Shown: positions 17,642 through 25,867, counted from the first letter of the stretch. The stretch is DNA of 64,000 nt from an uncultured Bacteroidales bacterium (GCA_900545245.1 UQYV01000001.1:110402-174401), one strand, 5' to 3'. Notes: a model not told the origin generated them from the letters alone. Made by a program: numbers and translations.

Positions 17642-17736
17642 GCATTTCCGCACTTAGGGGAACATTTTCCCTGTGCCTCGTCCTTTAGGGGAACAAAATG
17701 GGACGACAAATTTTAGGAGAATCGGGTCTCTGCCCC

Positions 17737-17744
17737 TACCTTTG
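17737..17744 (+). promoter_or_regulatory. Probable -7 element (TACCTTTG) of the small-ORF/LRR operon
   Basis: TACCTTTG matches TAnnTTTG and lies 26 bp before the small ORF. The expected -33 position (about 17711-17716) has only TTTTAGG, so the upstream box is weak. Confidence 0.5.
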
Positions 17745-17769
17745 CCGGACAATTTTAACATAGAGAAAA

Positions 17770-17925
17770 ATGAACGTAAAGAACATTGTTTTCCGGGCGT
17801 ATTCCGCACCGGAAGTTTCCATTTGCGAAATCAGCGCGGAAAGCGGTTTCGCAGGCAGTCCGCTGGGTGAGGCACAGAGCCTTACGCATAGTTATTGGGG
17901 TGGTGACGAGACTGCGGAGTATTAA
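17770..17925 (+). CDS. 51-aa small protein upstream of the LRR lipoprotein
   Basis: ATG at 17770, stop TAA at 17923-17925. The product has a basic N-terminus with the segment YSAPEVSICEISAESGFAGS and an acidic, aromatic C-terminus (YWGGDETAEY). It has no signal peptide. It sits 19 bp before the lipoprotein gene and shortly after a good -7 element, so it is well placed to be translated. The pattern (Y/F)xAPxV...ExGFAxS recurs in a second tiny ORF at 32751-32895, also upstream of a surface lipoprotein. I recall similar unnamed short ORFs in front of fimbrillin-type genes in other Bacteroidales, but their function is unknown to me. Confidence 0.6.
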   Translation: MNVKNIVFRAYSAPEVSICEISAESGFAGSPLGEAQSLTHSYWGGDETAEY

Positions 17926-17944
17926 CGGATTAATCTTGAAGACT

Positions 17945-20041
17945 ATGAGAAAGTGTATTTTTGTGGCGGTGCTGACTGTTATGGCCGCGGCCGCGTGCAG
18001 CAAGGAAAATATTGAGAGTCAGATGTATGGCGATGAGGAAGTCAGCGGAATCGAGGTTCGCGCGGATGTCCCGGAGGCGACAAAGACAACGATTGACGGC
18101 GTGAGCGTGCTCTGGTCAAAGGGCGACAGGATCGGATTCATTGCGGATGCGGGGAGCATCGTTCCCGGAGGCTCGTCGTATGCTGTAAAGGAGGAGTTTG
18201 CAGGGAAGCATACTGCGACTGTTACGGTGCCCGTTGTTGAGGGCGCGGACGTGACTGACGGGACCACGCTTGCATTCACCGCGTATTATCCATATTCCGC
18301 AAAAACCGCCACAGACGGCTCACCGTTGGCTGAGATTGTAGCCGAGCAGGACGGACAGACCGGGAACTGGGGCTATATGAGCACGACATTTTCGGGGACT
18401 AAAGCCGATTTGGTTAAAGCTGGTCTGACATTCAGGCATGCCTGCGCCTACATTGATTTTCAGTTTAAGTCAACGGAACTCGCCGGATGTCCGGTTACTA
18501 AGGTGACGCTGACAAGTCTGGATGAGACGAAACTCTTTACGGGAGAATATGTCCTTTCTGCCGAAACGGGCGCTCTGGCGGAAACAGCGAGTGATACAAG
18601 GTACAATCAGGTGTCTGTTTCAGACCCTGTTGCAAGCCTCGGCAGCGAGTTTCAGGGGAAGTGCGCAGTCGTGGCACCCGTGGATTTGAGCGGGGCGAAA
18701 GTCAAGATTGACGTCACTTACGCCAAGGACGGCAAGGCCCTCACGCAGACAAAGGTTATTCCCGGCAGCAAGCTCGCGGCAGGTCAGAAGGTGACGCTCA
18801 AGCTGAACCTTGACAAGACGGACTTCAATGTAATCGCGTTTGAGGATGCCACGCTCGGACAGGCATTGGCGGAGAAGTTCGGCTCTGACGGCTACCTCAC
18901 CATGGCCCAGGCGGCCGCGGTGACGGATGCGCAGATGAGCACCTTTGTCAGCGGCACATTGACAAAAAATACAAGTATTTCCTCATTCCACGAGTTCCAA
19001 TATTTCAATGGAGTGACAAAAACACCAAGTTTCTTCAGCAATAGCATAAAAATAGGAAAGATAACACTTCCCAATTCTGTCAACCAAATAAGTGACAATA
19101 GTTTCAAGGCAACAAATATTACTGAAATAAACAACACATCCAGGATTACGGGCGTCGGTTTAAACGCATTCTATGGGGTTGCAACGCTAAAGTCAATAGA
19201 TCTTCCATCCGTCACTTCCATAGGAAGAAATTCATTCTTGAAAGCCTCAAACCTTGAGTCTGTCGGCGACACCAGGCATTTACTTTCAGTAGGAGGCAGT
19301 GCGTTTTCGGGGTGTGGAAAACTCAAATCCATAGATTTAAAAAGTGTAACATCCATTGATGAAAATGCATTTCAATATTGCCGTATCCTCGAAAATGTTG
19401 ACCTGAGCAGTCTTACGAGAGCAGGTAATTATGCTTTCGCCAACAGTGGCTTGATTAGTGTCGTCTCACTCGGGAGATTGTCCAAGGTTTCCGACTATAT
19501 GTTTTGTAATTGTGTCAAACTGGGAACCATTTACGGCAGTCTTCCCGGAACCATAGGCGTTTATGCTTTTCAAAACTGTTCAAAGTTGGTACTTTCCGGG
19601 GGGCAGTTAAAAACAGTCACGACAATTGGAAATGGGGCATTCGATTCTTGCAGAGGTATTGTGGGAGAGATCAGCCTGCCTCAGATTAAAAGTATCGGCA
19701 GCGATGCTTTTGCATTCAGTGGTATCACTTCGATTGACTTGACAGGGGCACCGATTACAGAAATCGGTTCGTATGCGTTTGAAAAAATGTCCGCTCTCAA
19801 GAAAATTACGATTTCAGCGAATGTTACCAAATTCTGCGCAGACATATTTCTATATAGCAGCAACTTGTCTGAAATCCACCTGCTTTCAACTATACCGGCG
19901 GTGCTGGAGACCGATGCCTTGAAGATTTCTGACAATGACGTATATAGCGGGATAATCTATGTTCCCCAAGGATACCTCGAAACCTACAAGAACGCGGAAG
20001 GCTGGTCGACCTACGCCGACAGAATTCAGGAGGAGAATTGA
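17945..20041 (+). CDS. Fimbrillin-like lipoprotein with leucine-rich repeats (BspA type)
   Basis: 698 aa. Lipoprotein signal with Cys18 (VMAAAACSKEN). Residues about 35-300 are a fimbrillin/Mfa-like domain: TKTTIDGVSVLWSKGDRIGF, AYYPYS, LTFRHACAYIDFQF. A short linker follows, then from about residue 365 to 640 irregular LRR_5 repeats (IGRNSFLKASNLESV, GGSAFSGCGKLKSIDLKSVTSIDENAFQYC, IGSDAFAFSGITSIDLTG). The C-terminus is the usual IYVPQGYLETYKNAEGWSTYADRIQEE cap. BspA-type proteins are outer-surface adhesins binding host proteins or other bacteria. The frame is open upstream of the chosen ATG, but only this start gives a lipobox. The LRR portion is clearly richer in A/T than the fimbrillin part, suggesting domain acquisition. 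Confidence 0.85.
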   Translation: MRKCIFVAVLTVMAAAACSKENIESQMYGDEEVSGIEVRADVPEATKTTIDGVSVLWSKGDRIGFIADAGSIVPGGSSYAVKEEFAGKHTATVTVPVVEGADVTDGTTLAFTAYYPYSAKTATDGSPLAEIVAEQDGQTGNWGYMSTTFSGTKADLVKAGLTFRHACAYIDFQFKSTELAGCPVTKVTLTSLDETKLFTGEYVLSAETGALAETASDTRYNQVSVSDPVASLGSEFQGKCAVVAPVDLSGAKVKIDVTYAKDGKALTQTKVIPGSKLAAGQKVTLKLNLDKTDFNVIAFEDATLGQALAEKFGSDGYLTMAQAAAVTDAQMSTFVSGTLTKNTSISSFHEFQYFNGVTKTPSFFSNSIKIGKITLPNSVNQISDNSFKATNITEINNTSRITGVGLNAFYGVATLKSIDLPSVTSIGRNSFLKASNLESVGDTRHLLSVGGSAFSGCGKLKSIDLKSVTSIDENAFQYCRILENVDLSSLTRAGNYAFANSGLISVVSLGRLSKVSDYMFCNCVKLGTIYGSLPGTIGVYAFQNCSKLVLSGGQLKTVTTIGNGAFDSCRGIVGEISLPQIKSIGSDAFAFSGITSIDLTGAPITEIGSYAFEKMSALKKITISANVTKFCADIFLYSSNLSEIHLLSTIPAVLETDALKISDNDVYSGIIYVPQGYLETYKNAEGWSTYADRIQEEN

Positions 20042-20095
20042 GATGCTGTAATCGGTTTTCGCGATTGCCGTGATTGGAACAATTCATAGCCATTG

Positions 20096-20127
20096 TTTGA
20101 ATGCCGTAAAATAAGGCTGTACCTTTG
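20096..20127 (+). promoter_or_regulatory. Bacteroidota promoter for the 45-aa ORF
   Basis: TTTG (20096-20099), 20-bp spacer, TACCTTTG (20120-20127). This fits the -33/-7 consensus well, 34 bp before the ATG at 20162. Confidence 0.65.
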
Positions 20128-20161
20128 CCGATGTAAAAATTAATGGTATAAATAAGGTATT

Positions 20162-20299
20162 ATGAAAACGGCAATTTTTCTTTCTTTGGTTGTTATCTGT
20201 GTGATTGCCTCATTGTTCAACGCTTACGCAAAGGCCGGAAAGCATTTCTCATTCGAATTCAGACATCACGGTAATACTAGTGACGCGGTTGTCAAATAA
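20162..20299 (+). CDS. 45-aa hydrophobic/secreted small protein
   Basis: ATG at 20162, TAA at 20297-20299. The first 22 residues form a signal peptide or single membrane helix (MKTAIFLSLVVICVIASLFNAYA). A 23-residue tail with Lys/His/Phe residues follows (KHFSFEFRHH), ending AVVK. A strong promoter precedes it and nothing else is encoded in the 350-bp gap, so expression is plausible. I do not recognise it. It could be a small envelope peptide or, if processed, a secreted factor. It lies between the LRR lipoprotein and the LysR gene. Confidence 0.5.
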   Translation: MKTAIFLSLVVICVIASLFNAYAKAGKHFSFEFRHHGNTSDAVVK

Positions 20300-20324
20300 T
20301 CTCTGACATATCAAAATATTGGAC

Positions 20325-20332
20325 TATATTTG
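20325..20332 (+). promoter_or_regulatory. Possible -7 element (TATATTTG) of the LysR gene
   Basis: TATATTTG matches TAnnTTTG, 62 bp before the LysR-type start. No -33 TTTG at normal spacing. Confidence 0.4.
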
Positions 20333-20394
20333 CAGGTAGATTTTACCTGCATTTTTAGTTTTCAGAACGGAGTAATCGTATTGATGCAATAATT

Positions 20395-21297
20395 ATGGAA
20401 TTACGACATCTACAGGCATTTGTAAAGCTCACGCAGACACTTAACTTTTCGGCGGCGGCCAGTGAACTCTGCATTACTCAGAGCACTCTTTCGGCTACCA
20501 TAAAGCAACTTGAGGACGATCTTGGAGTGGAACTTTTCTCGCGCAACAGCCACGGGGTTCTAATCACCGAAGCAGGTGAGCAGCTTCTCCCTTTCGCGCA
20601 GGAGGCTCTCTATCAGGCAGAGAACTGTGTCAGCAGAATGTATGACCTGAGCAACATGAAATGCGGACGTCTGAAAATCGGCGTGACGCATTCGTTCTCC
20701 CTCATGATGGTCGAGGCGATTCTGGAATTCAACAAACAGTATCCTGGCATTGAACTGGAGATTCACTACAAGACAATGGGCGAACTTCTCGACAAGCTTC
20801 TCAAACATGAACTCGATTTCGTTCTTTCTTACAAGCCGTCAGCTGCGAGTTCGCTGATTGAATCGCACGTCATTTTCGACGACAAACTTTCATTTGTCGT
20901 GTCGAAAGACAATCCTATTTCCTCCCTTGAGAGTGTGATTGTGGCGGATATAGCAAAATATCGTCTTGCACTTCCTGCAAAGGGGCTTCAGGCACGAAAT
21001 CTTTTGGACGAAATGTGTAAGGCTCAGGGAGTTGAGCTAAAGGCGGCAATGGAGTTCGACCTCATAACCCCGCTTTTGCGTCTTGTGTACAACAGCAATT
21101 TTGCGACGGTGCTTTCGTCGGCTTCGATTCAGTCACACGACTACCTGAAGGCGATTCCGATTGAGGCGGAGCACAATCTTATGGAAGGCTCTTTCCATAT
21201 ACTCAAGGGGTCTTACAGGAAAAAATCGGCGAAGGAGTTCATTCGCATACTCTGCGAAACAGACACGGTGAGCAAACTCCGAATCAATGTACTCTAA
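20395..21297 (+). CDS. LysR-family transcriptional regulator
   Basis: 300 aa. The N-terminal winged HTH is the standard LysR type: MELRHLQAFVKLTQTLNFSAAASELCITQSTLSATIKQLEDDLGVELFSRNSHGVLITEAG. A linker helix follows, then an effector-binding domain of periplasmic-binding fold (about 90-300; GRLKIGVTHSF, LDFVLSYKPSAASSLIESHVIFDDKLSFVVSKDNP). LysR proteins bind near the promoters of adjacent genes and respond to a small metabolite. It sits immediately before, and nearly overlaps, the YidE-like transporter on the same strand, so the transporter is its likely target. The effector is unknown. Confidence 0.9.
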   Translation: MELRHLQAFVKLTQTLNFSAAASELCITQSTLSATIKQLEDDLGVELFSRNSHGVLITEAGEQLLPFAQEALYQAENCVSRMYDLSNMKCGRLKIGVTHSFSLMMVEAILEFNKQYPGIELEIHYKTMGELLDKLLKHELDFVLSYKPSAASSLIESHVIFDDKLSFVVSKDNPISSLESVIVADIAKYRLALPAKGLQARNLLDEMCKAQGVELKAAMEFDLITPLLRLVYNSNFATVLSSASIQSHDYLKAIPIEAEHNLMEGSFHILKGSYRKKSAKEFIRILCETDTVSKLRINVL

Positions 21298-21307
21298 AAC
21301 AGATACA

Positions 21308-22489
21308 ATGGAATGGTTGAATAATCTTGTGTCCGGACAGGGCGTGGCACATTCGATAATAATAATCGCCTTGACAATCACGGCTGGGTTGCTGTGTGAC
21401 AGAATCAAGATAAGGGGCGTGAAACTTGGCGTGACTTGGATTCTTTTCATCGGCATATTCCTCGGTCAGCTCGGATTCACGCTTGACCCGACGACCTGCC
21501 ATTTTGTCAAAGAATTCGGACTCATACTATTTGTCTACTCGATAGGTCTTGAGGTCGGACCTCATTTCTTTTCTTCCTTCAAGAGTGGGGGAGTGACGCT
21601 GAATCTGCTCGCGACAGGTATAGTGCTGCTCGGAACCGTCACCGCATATCTGATTCATGTCGTCACCGGTGAAGACCTTTTCGCGATGACAGGCGTGCTC
21701 TACGGCTCAGTGACCAATACCCCTGGACTCGGCGCGGCGCAGCAGACTTTTTCCGACCTTAACGAGGGACTGAACAACGCGAAGTTTGCCTGTGGATATG
21801 CAGTTGCCTACCCGATGGGTGTTATGGGCATAGTTCTGAGCGTCATATTCATACGAGTGGTTTTCCGCATCAGCCTAGACAAGGAACAGCGGCACGACAC
21901 GAAGATTGATCACGAGGCCAAAGCGGCTGTCGCGCAGAAAATCGAGTCACCGGACGTCGGACCTGTTTTCCTCGGCATTATGCTCGGTGTGCTTCTTGGC
22001 TCCATTCCGATTTTTTTTCCGGGAATGTCTGTCCCGGTGAAACTCGGACTTGCCGGTGGGCCGCTGATTGTTTCGATTTTGATTTCGGCTTTCAGCGCCA
22101 AGGTCGGGCTGCGAACAGGCATCTCCCCGTCAGCTAATCTCATGATGCGTCAGGTCGGCATCTGCCTCTTCATCGCGGCTGTCGGCATCAGTGCCGGCGA
22201 CGGTTTCATCGAGACCATTATGGACGGCGGCTACTGGTGGATTCTCTATGCGTTCATAATCTCGACCCTTCCGCTTCTGGTCGTGGTGGCGTTCGCGAGA
22301 TTAGTTCTGCACATGAACTATTTTGCAATCATCGGAATGATTGCCGGTGCCACCACAGACCCGCCTGCACTTGCTTACGCCAATTCCATTTGCGAAAGTG
22401 ACGAGGCTGCGGTTGCATATTCGACGGTTTATCCGTTGTCGATGTTTTTGCGTATTCTTGCGGCGCAGGTGCTGGTGTTAATAGCTTGA
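21308..22489 (+). CDS. YidE/AspT-type transporter lacking RCK domains
   Basis: 393 aa from this ATG (an alternative ATG at 21287 overlaps the LysR stop). It contains two copies of the membrane duplication of the AspT/YidE family: ILFVYSIGLEVGPHFFSSFK...LYGSVTNTPGLGAAQQT in the first half and LFIAAVGISAGDGF...MIAGATTDPPALAYANSI in the second. Family members known to me (about 550 aa) carry two TrkA_C/RCK domains between the halves. Here only a charged linker of about 35 residues (KEQRHDTKIDHEAKAAVAQKIESPDVG) separates them. It is probably a secondary carrier of an organic anion, regulated by the LysR protein upstream. The first 19 bases from the stop codon resemble the start of the 49.3-kb element. 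Confidence 0.8.
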   Translation: MEWLNNLVSGQGVAHSIIIIALTITAGLLCDRIKIRGVKLGVTWILFIGIFLGQLGFTLDPTTCHFVKEFGLILFVYSIGLEVGPHFFSSFKSGGVTLNLLATGIVLLGTVTAYLIHVVTGEDLFAMTGVLYGSVTNTPGLGAAQQTFSDLNEGLNNAKFACGYAVAYPMGVMGIVLSVIFIRVVFRISLDKEQRHDTKIDHEAKAAVAQKIESPDVGPVFLGIMLGVLLGSIPIFFPGMSVPVKLGLAGGPLIVSILISAFSAKVGLRTGISPSANLMMRQVGICLFIAAVGISAGDGFIETIMDGGYWWILYAFIISTLPLLVVVAFARLVLHMNYFAIIGMIAGATTDPPALAYANSICESDEAAVAYSTVYPLSMFLRILAAQVLVLIA

Positions 22490-22539
22490 CGGGGCGCCTA
22501 AAAGGCCCTTTGCCTTTGCTTTTTGTTTGAATTATAATC

Positions 22540-22986
22540 CTATTTTGTCAGGTTTCCGACCTGGTCGGGGCTGAATGCGAACCAGTCGGAGCAGTCCTGA
22601 TAGCTGTAGGGAATGTATTCCGCGCAGTGGACAAACACGAGGTTCTGCTTCTTGTTGATGAAGATGTCGACCTTGAGCCCGTTTCCGGTCTCGCTTTCGT
22701 TCCAATCCATCTTGGACGGGTCGGTCTTCAGCGCCTCAAGAATTTCTGACTTGCGGCTTGCCGGAAAATATTTGCTCTTCTTGGAAAAACATAGTCCGGA
22801 GCCGCAGTCCTTGTAGCCGGACTTTGTCGTGAAAAAAAGTATCACGCCACAGAATGCGAGGCAGCATCCAAGAATGTTGACGCCAACTGAAGACGGGATG
22901 ATGACTGTGATTACTCCCGCGATCACGAGAGCCGATGATATGATGATGTCGAGAGCATTGTGCACTCTCTTGAAATCCTTTGTCAT
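22540..22986 (-). CDS. Small membrane protein of unknown function
   Basis: 148 aa. Two adjacent membrane helices near the N-terminus (about residues 14-33 and 36-53) are followed by a soluble part with several Cys residues (YKDCGSGLCFSKKSKYFPASRKSEILEAL) and a beta-rich end (GLKVDIFINKKQNLVFVHCAEYIPYSYQDCSDWF). The orientation suggests a cytosolic C-terminal domain. I do not recognise the family. It is convergent with the YidE-like gene. Confidence 0.55.
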   Translation of the reverse strand: MTKDFKRVHNALDIIISSALVIAGVITVIIPSSVGVNILGCCLAFCGVILFFTTKSGYKDCGSGLCFSKKSKYFPASRKSEILEALKTDPSKMDWNESETGNGLKVDIFINKKQNLVFVHCAEYIPYSYQDCSDWFAFSPDQVGNLTK

Positions 22987-23081
22987 AATAATATGTTTGT
23001 TATGTTTGTTTAGGGTTATTGATGTAAGATGCCCCTCCGTTGCTCTGAACGGAACGGCAGAGGTATGTTGTGAATGAAAAC

Positions 23082-23492
23082 CTAAATTCTCAGACGCCTA
23101 AGAATTACTGACGAAGACAGTCCTGACAGGAAGCCGGGAATCGGCACTATGACCCTGTCTATGATGAAGTTTCCCGAGCGTGCCGTGCAGACAATCTTTC
23201 CGCTGCGACAGAAACAGGTGCGGGAGTGCTGAGAACTGCCGTTCCTTTCCTCTGAAAGATTTCGGACTCTCGATGCTTCGCTGACAGTTCTTGCGGCAGA
23301 AAATGCAAGACCACCATTGTTGAGGGCAGGAAACTCATGGCGGTCAAATTCCCAATCTTCCGTTTCCTGAAAAATGAAGGCCTCCTGAAATTCCGTTTTG
23401 GCTTCCCTGTCAGATAGACTCGCCCCTCCGCGTGTCCCTGACAAGGCAAACACGGCAGCGAAAATTGCAATTATTCTGACAAGTCCTTTCAT
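23082..23492 (-). CDS. Small secreted hypothetical protein
   Basis: 136 aa with a plausible signal peptide (MKGLVRIIAIFAAVFALSGTRGGAS). The rest is rich in Arg/Ser, with two Cys close together in SRTCFCRSGKIVC, and ends in a hydrophobic IPGFLSGLSSSVILRRLRI. No domain recognised. Support is modest: length, a signal peptide, and absence of a better ORF in the region. Another ORF in a different frame (23159-23470) overlaps it and looks like a shadow. Confidence 0.4.
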   Translation of the reverse strand: MKGLVRIIAIFAAVFALSGTRGGASLSDREAKTEFQEAFIFQETEDWEFDRHEFPALNNGGLAFSAARTVSEASRVRNLSEERNGSSQHSRTCFCRSGKIVCTARSGNFIIDRVIVPIPGFLSGLSSSVILRRLRI

Positions 23493-23690
23493 TTTAGTAC
23501 AAAAAAGCCCTCAATAAGCGAGCGCGAGTGCAAATATAGTTGTTTAGAAACATGAAAAAAAAATAAACTGCGTCAGATTTTCAATTATTTTCGGCTTTAA
23601 ATTTGTGGCAGTGTTTTCGTGAGGGCGGGATTCCAGACTTTGGAATGGACGCTCCACGACAGTATGTTTACTTTATAAAGAGTTTGTATT

Positions 23691-24305
23691 ATGTTAGATT
23701 TTATTTCACAGATGACAGGCAAGGCTGCCAAGGCGGTGAAGAACTGGTGGCTGCTTCTTGTTGCCGGACTGCTCGGCATAGCTGCGGGCATAGCAGTTTT
23801 TTGTTTCCCAGCTGACAGCTATTATGTTTTCAGCATTATGTTCGGAGTCATCATGCTCGTTACTGGCGTCACTGAACTCGCCGTGGCAGTGAGCAGTCGC
23901 AACTGGTTCATGATGAGGGGCTACAACATCGTGGGAGGCATACTCGATGTCATTGTCGGCATCATGCTCTGCTCATGGCCTCAGGTTACGATGGTCACGC
24001 TTCCGATTTTCCTCGGCATTTGGCTCATCTACCACAGTTTCATGATTATCGGCCTTGCAGGTGACATGAGTGCGTTCAAGGTTTCAGGCTCAGGCTGGCT
24101 GATTTGCGGCGGGATACTCTTGCTAATCCTCTCCATTCTGATTGTCCTTAATCCGTTCACTCTTGGCGTCAATGTGGTCGTAATCCTTCTTGGCATCAGT
24201 CTCATCGTCTTCGGAGCAGTCCTCGTCGGGGCGTCAATTCGCCTGAGTCGGGTACACAACTACTTCAAGGAAATCAACGAGGCAAATAACATAGAGGAAC
24301 AATAG
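23691..24305 (+). CDS. HdeD/DUF308-family membrane protein
   Basis: 204 aa with six membrane helices arranged as three repeated pairs, as in HdeD/DUF308 (WWLLLVAGLLGIAAGIAVFCFPADSYYVFSIMFGVIMLVTG; RNWFMMRGYNIVGGILDVIVGIMLCSWP; GWLICGGILLLILSILIVLNPF). HdeD of E. coli is linked to acid resistance; for most homologues the function is not known. A TAAATTTG element at 23598-23605 could be its -7 box. Single gene with no obvious partner. Confidence 0.8.
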   Translation: MLDFISQMTGKAAKAVKNWWLLLVAGLLGIAAGIAVFCFPADSYYVFSIMFGVIMLVTGVTELAVAVSSRNWFMMRGYNIVGGILDVIVGIMLCSWPQVTMVTLPIFLGIWLIYHSFMIIGLAGDMSAFKVSGSGWLICGGILLLILSILIVLNPFTLGVNVVVILLGISLIVFGAVLVGASIRLSRVHNYFKEINEANNIEEQ

Positions 24306-24360
24306 GAGTTTGTCTCCGAACGATTTCACGACCTGCGGTTATGTTTTTCAGGCTTAGCTG

Positions 24361-24392
24361 CGAATATTCCGTGTACGCACACGGAATATTCG
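24361..24392. promoter_or_regulatory. 32-bp palindromic operator upstream of the EIIC/kduI operon
   Basis: Two perfect 14-bp arms (CGAATATTCCGTGT and its complement) surround a 4-bp centre ACGC. The inner 20 bp TTCCGTGTACGCACACGGAA (24367-24386) recur with one change before kduD (61837-61856). A TAATATTG -7-like box lies 17 bp downstream (24404-24411), and the corresponding box follows the kduD copy at 16 bp. The near-palindromic CG-centred form resembles LacI-family operators. The regulator itself is not in the window. Confidence 0.7.
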
Positions 24393-24439
24393 GATTTATT
24401 TCGTAATATTGCAGAAATTTTTGAGAAACAAACGCATTT

Positions 24440-25867
24440 ATGGAAAAAGTCTTCAGCTACATCATCGGGCTCGGCGCCGCCGTTATGATGCCCGTCATTT
24501 TCACGATTTTAGGCATTTGCATCGGAATCAAGCCCGCTAAGGCGCTCAAAAGCGGTTTGCTCGTAGGAGTGGGATTCGTCGGACTTTCTGTCATCACTGG
24601 ACTTCTCACCAGCGCTCTCGGACCTGCACTTTCGAAGGTGGTGGAGATTTACGGACTTCAGCTCAAGGTCTTCGATATGGGCTGGCCTGCTGCCGCATCC
24701 GTTGCCTACAACACTGCCGTCGGTGCGCTCATAATCCCGGTCTGCCTGGGAGTGAACCTTCTGATGCTCCTGACCAAGACCACTCGCACAGTCAACATTG
24801 ACCTTTGGAACTATTGGCATTTCGCCTTCATCGGAGCGGTGGTCTATTTTGCGATGGACAGCATTTTCTGGGGATTTTTCGCAGCGATTATCTGCTACAT
24901 CATCACCCTTGTCCTTGCCGACCGCACCGCATCCAAATTCCAGGGATTCTATGAGGGTATGGAGGGAATATCCATTCCGCAGCCTTTCTGCCAGGGATTT
25001 GTGCCATTCGCAGAGGCAATCAACGCCGGTCTTGACAAGATTCCGGGCTTTGACAAACTGAACATCGACGCTGAGGGTATGAAAAAGAAATTCGGACTCT
25101 TCGGAGAGCCTCTTTTTCTTGGTGTCATCATCGGAATAATCATCGGCTGCTTGTCTTGTGCAAGTTGGAGCGAATTGGTGGAGAAGATTCCATATATTCT
25201 CGGTCTGGGCATCAAAATCGGTGCGGTGATGGAGCTCATCCCTCGCATCACATCTCTCTTTATCGAGGGTCTCAAACCGATTTCTGAGGCAACCAAATCT
25301 CTGATTGACCGTAAGTTCAAAGGCTCTGCGGGCATCAGCATCGGAATGAGTCCGGCGCTTGTGCTCGGTCATCCTACCACTCTCGTGGTGTCTTTGCTCC
25401 TGATTCCTGTCACCCTCATTCTCGCTGTGGTTCTTCCGGGAAATGAATTCCTTCCGCTCGCATCTCTTGCCGGAATGTTCTATATCTTCCCGATGATTCT
25501 CCCGATTACCAAGGGCAATGTGCTGAAGACTTTCCTTATCGGTCTTGTGATGATTGTCGGCGGACTCTATTTTGTGACAGACCTGGCTCCGCATTTCACC
25601 CTTGCGGCTCAGGATGTTTTCGCTCAGACCGGAGACACCGCGGTGGCAATTCCGGAAGGCTTCCAGGGTGGTTCGTTAGACTTTGCTTCCAGCCCTCTCG
25701 CTTGGGCGATTTTCCACCTTACTCACAGCTGCAAATGGATTGGAATCGTGGTGCTTGTGCTCTCTACGGCTGCACTTATGGTTTGGAACCGTTTCAAGAT
25801 TGTGAAGTCTCAGAAGAATGTGGAAGCCGCTGCTGCAGAGACTGAAAAACCATGTGGAACAAAATAG
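24440..25867 (+). CDS. Orphan galactitol-type PTS EIIC permease
   Basis: 475 aa, about ten membrane helices. It matches the EIIC-Gat family in its N-terminal MEKVFSYIIGLGAAVMMPVIFTILGICIGIKPAKALKSGLLVGVGFVGL, the MGWPAAASVAYNTAVGALIIPVCLGVNL segment and the central WNYWHFAFIGAVVYF. EIIC subunits normally move sugar with phosphate donated through EIIA/EIIB, but neither they nor HPr/EI is present here, and Bacteroidota generally lack a sugar PTS. A phosphorylation-independent carrier role is therefore likely. It is followed 117 bp later by kduI and preceded by the palindromic operator shared with kduD, so the substrate is probably an unsaturated-uronate-derived keto sugar. Confidence 0.8.
   Translation: MEKVFSYIIGLGAAVMMPVIFTILGICIGIKPAKALKSGLLVGVGFVGLSVITGLLTSALGPALSKVVEIYGLQLKVFDMGWPAAASVAYNTAVGALIIPVCLGVNLLMLLTKTTRTVNIDLWNYWHFAFIGAVVYFAMDSIFWGFFAAIICYIITLVLADRTASKFQGFYEGMEGISIPQPFCQGFVPFAEAINAGLDKIPGFDKLNIDAEGMKKKFGLFGEPLFLGVIIGIIIGCLSCASWSELVEKIPYILGLGIKIGAVMELIPRITSLFIEGLKPISEATKSLIDRKFKGSAGISIGMSPALVLGHPTTLVVSLLLIPVTLILAVVLPGNEFLPLASLAGMFYIFPMILPITKGNVLKTFLIGLVMIVGGLYFVTDLAPHFTLAAQDVFAQTGDTAVAIPEGFQGGSLDFASSPLAWAIFHLTHSCKWIGIVVLVLSTAALMVWNRFKIVKSQKNVEAAAAETEKPCGTK

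Noticed and set aside
16469..17653. 394-aa ORF antisense to the membrane-anchored regulator
   Set aside because: The plus-strand frame has coherent membrane helices and HTH pattern and tight operon spacing to rpoN. The antisense product has no recognisable features.
23159..23470. 103-aa ORF overlapping the small secreted hypothetical gene
   Set aside because: Same strand, other frame, no signal peptide; the 136-aa frame looks better.
24509..25594. 361-aa ORF antisense to the EIIC gene
   Set aside because: Low-complexity, His/Arg/Asp-rich translation with no domain. It is the mirror of a well-recognised membrane protein.
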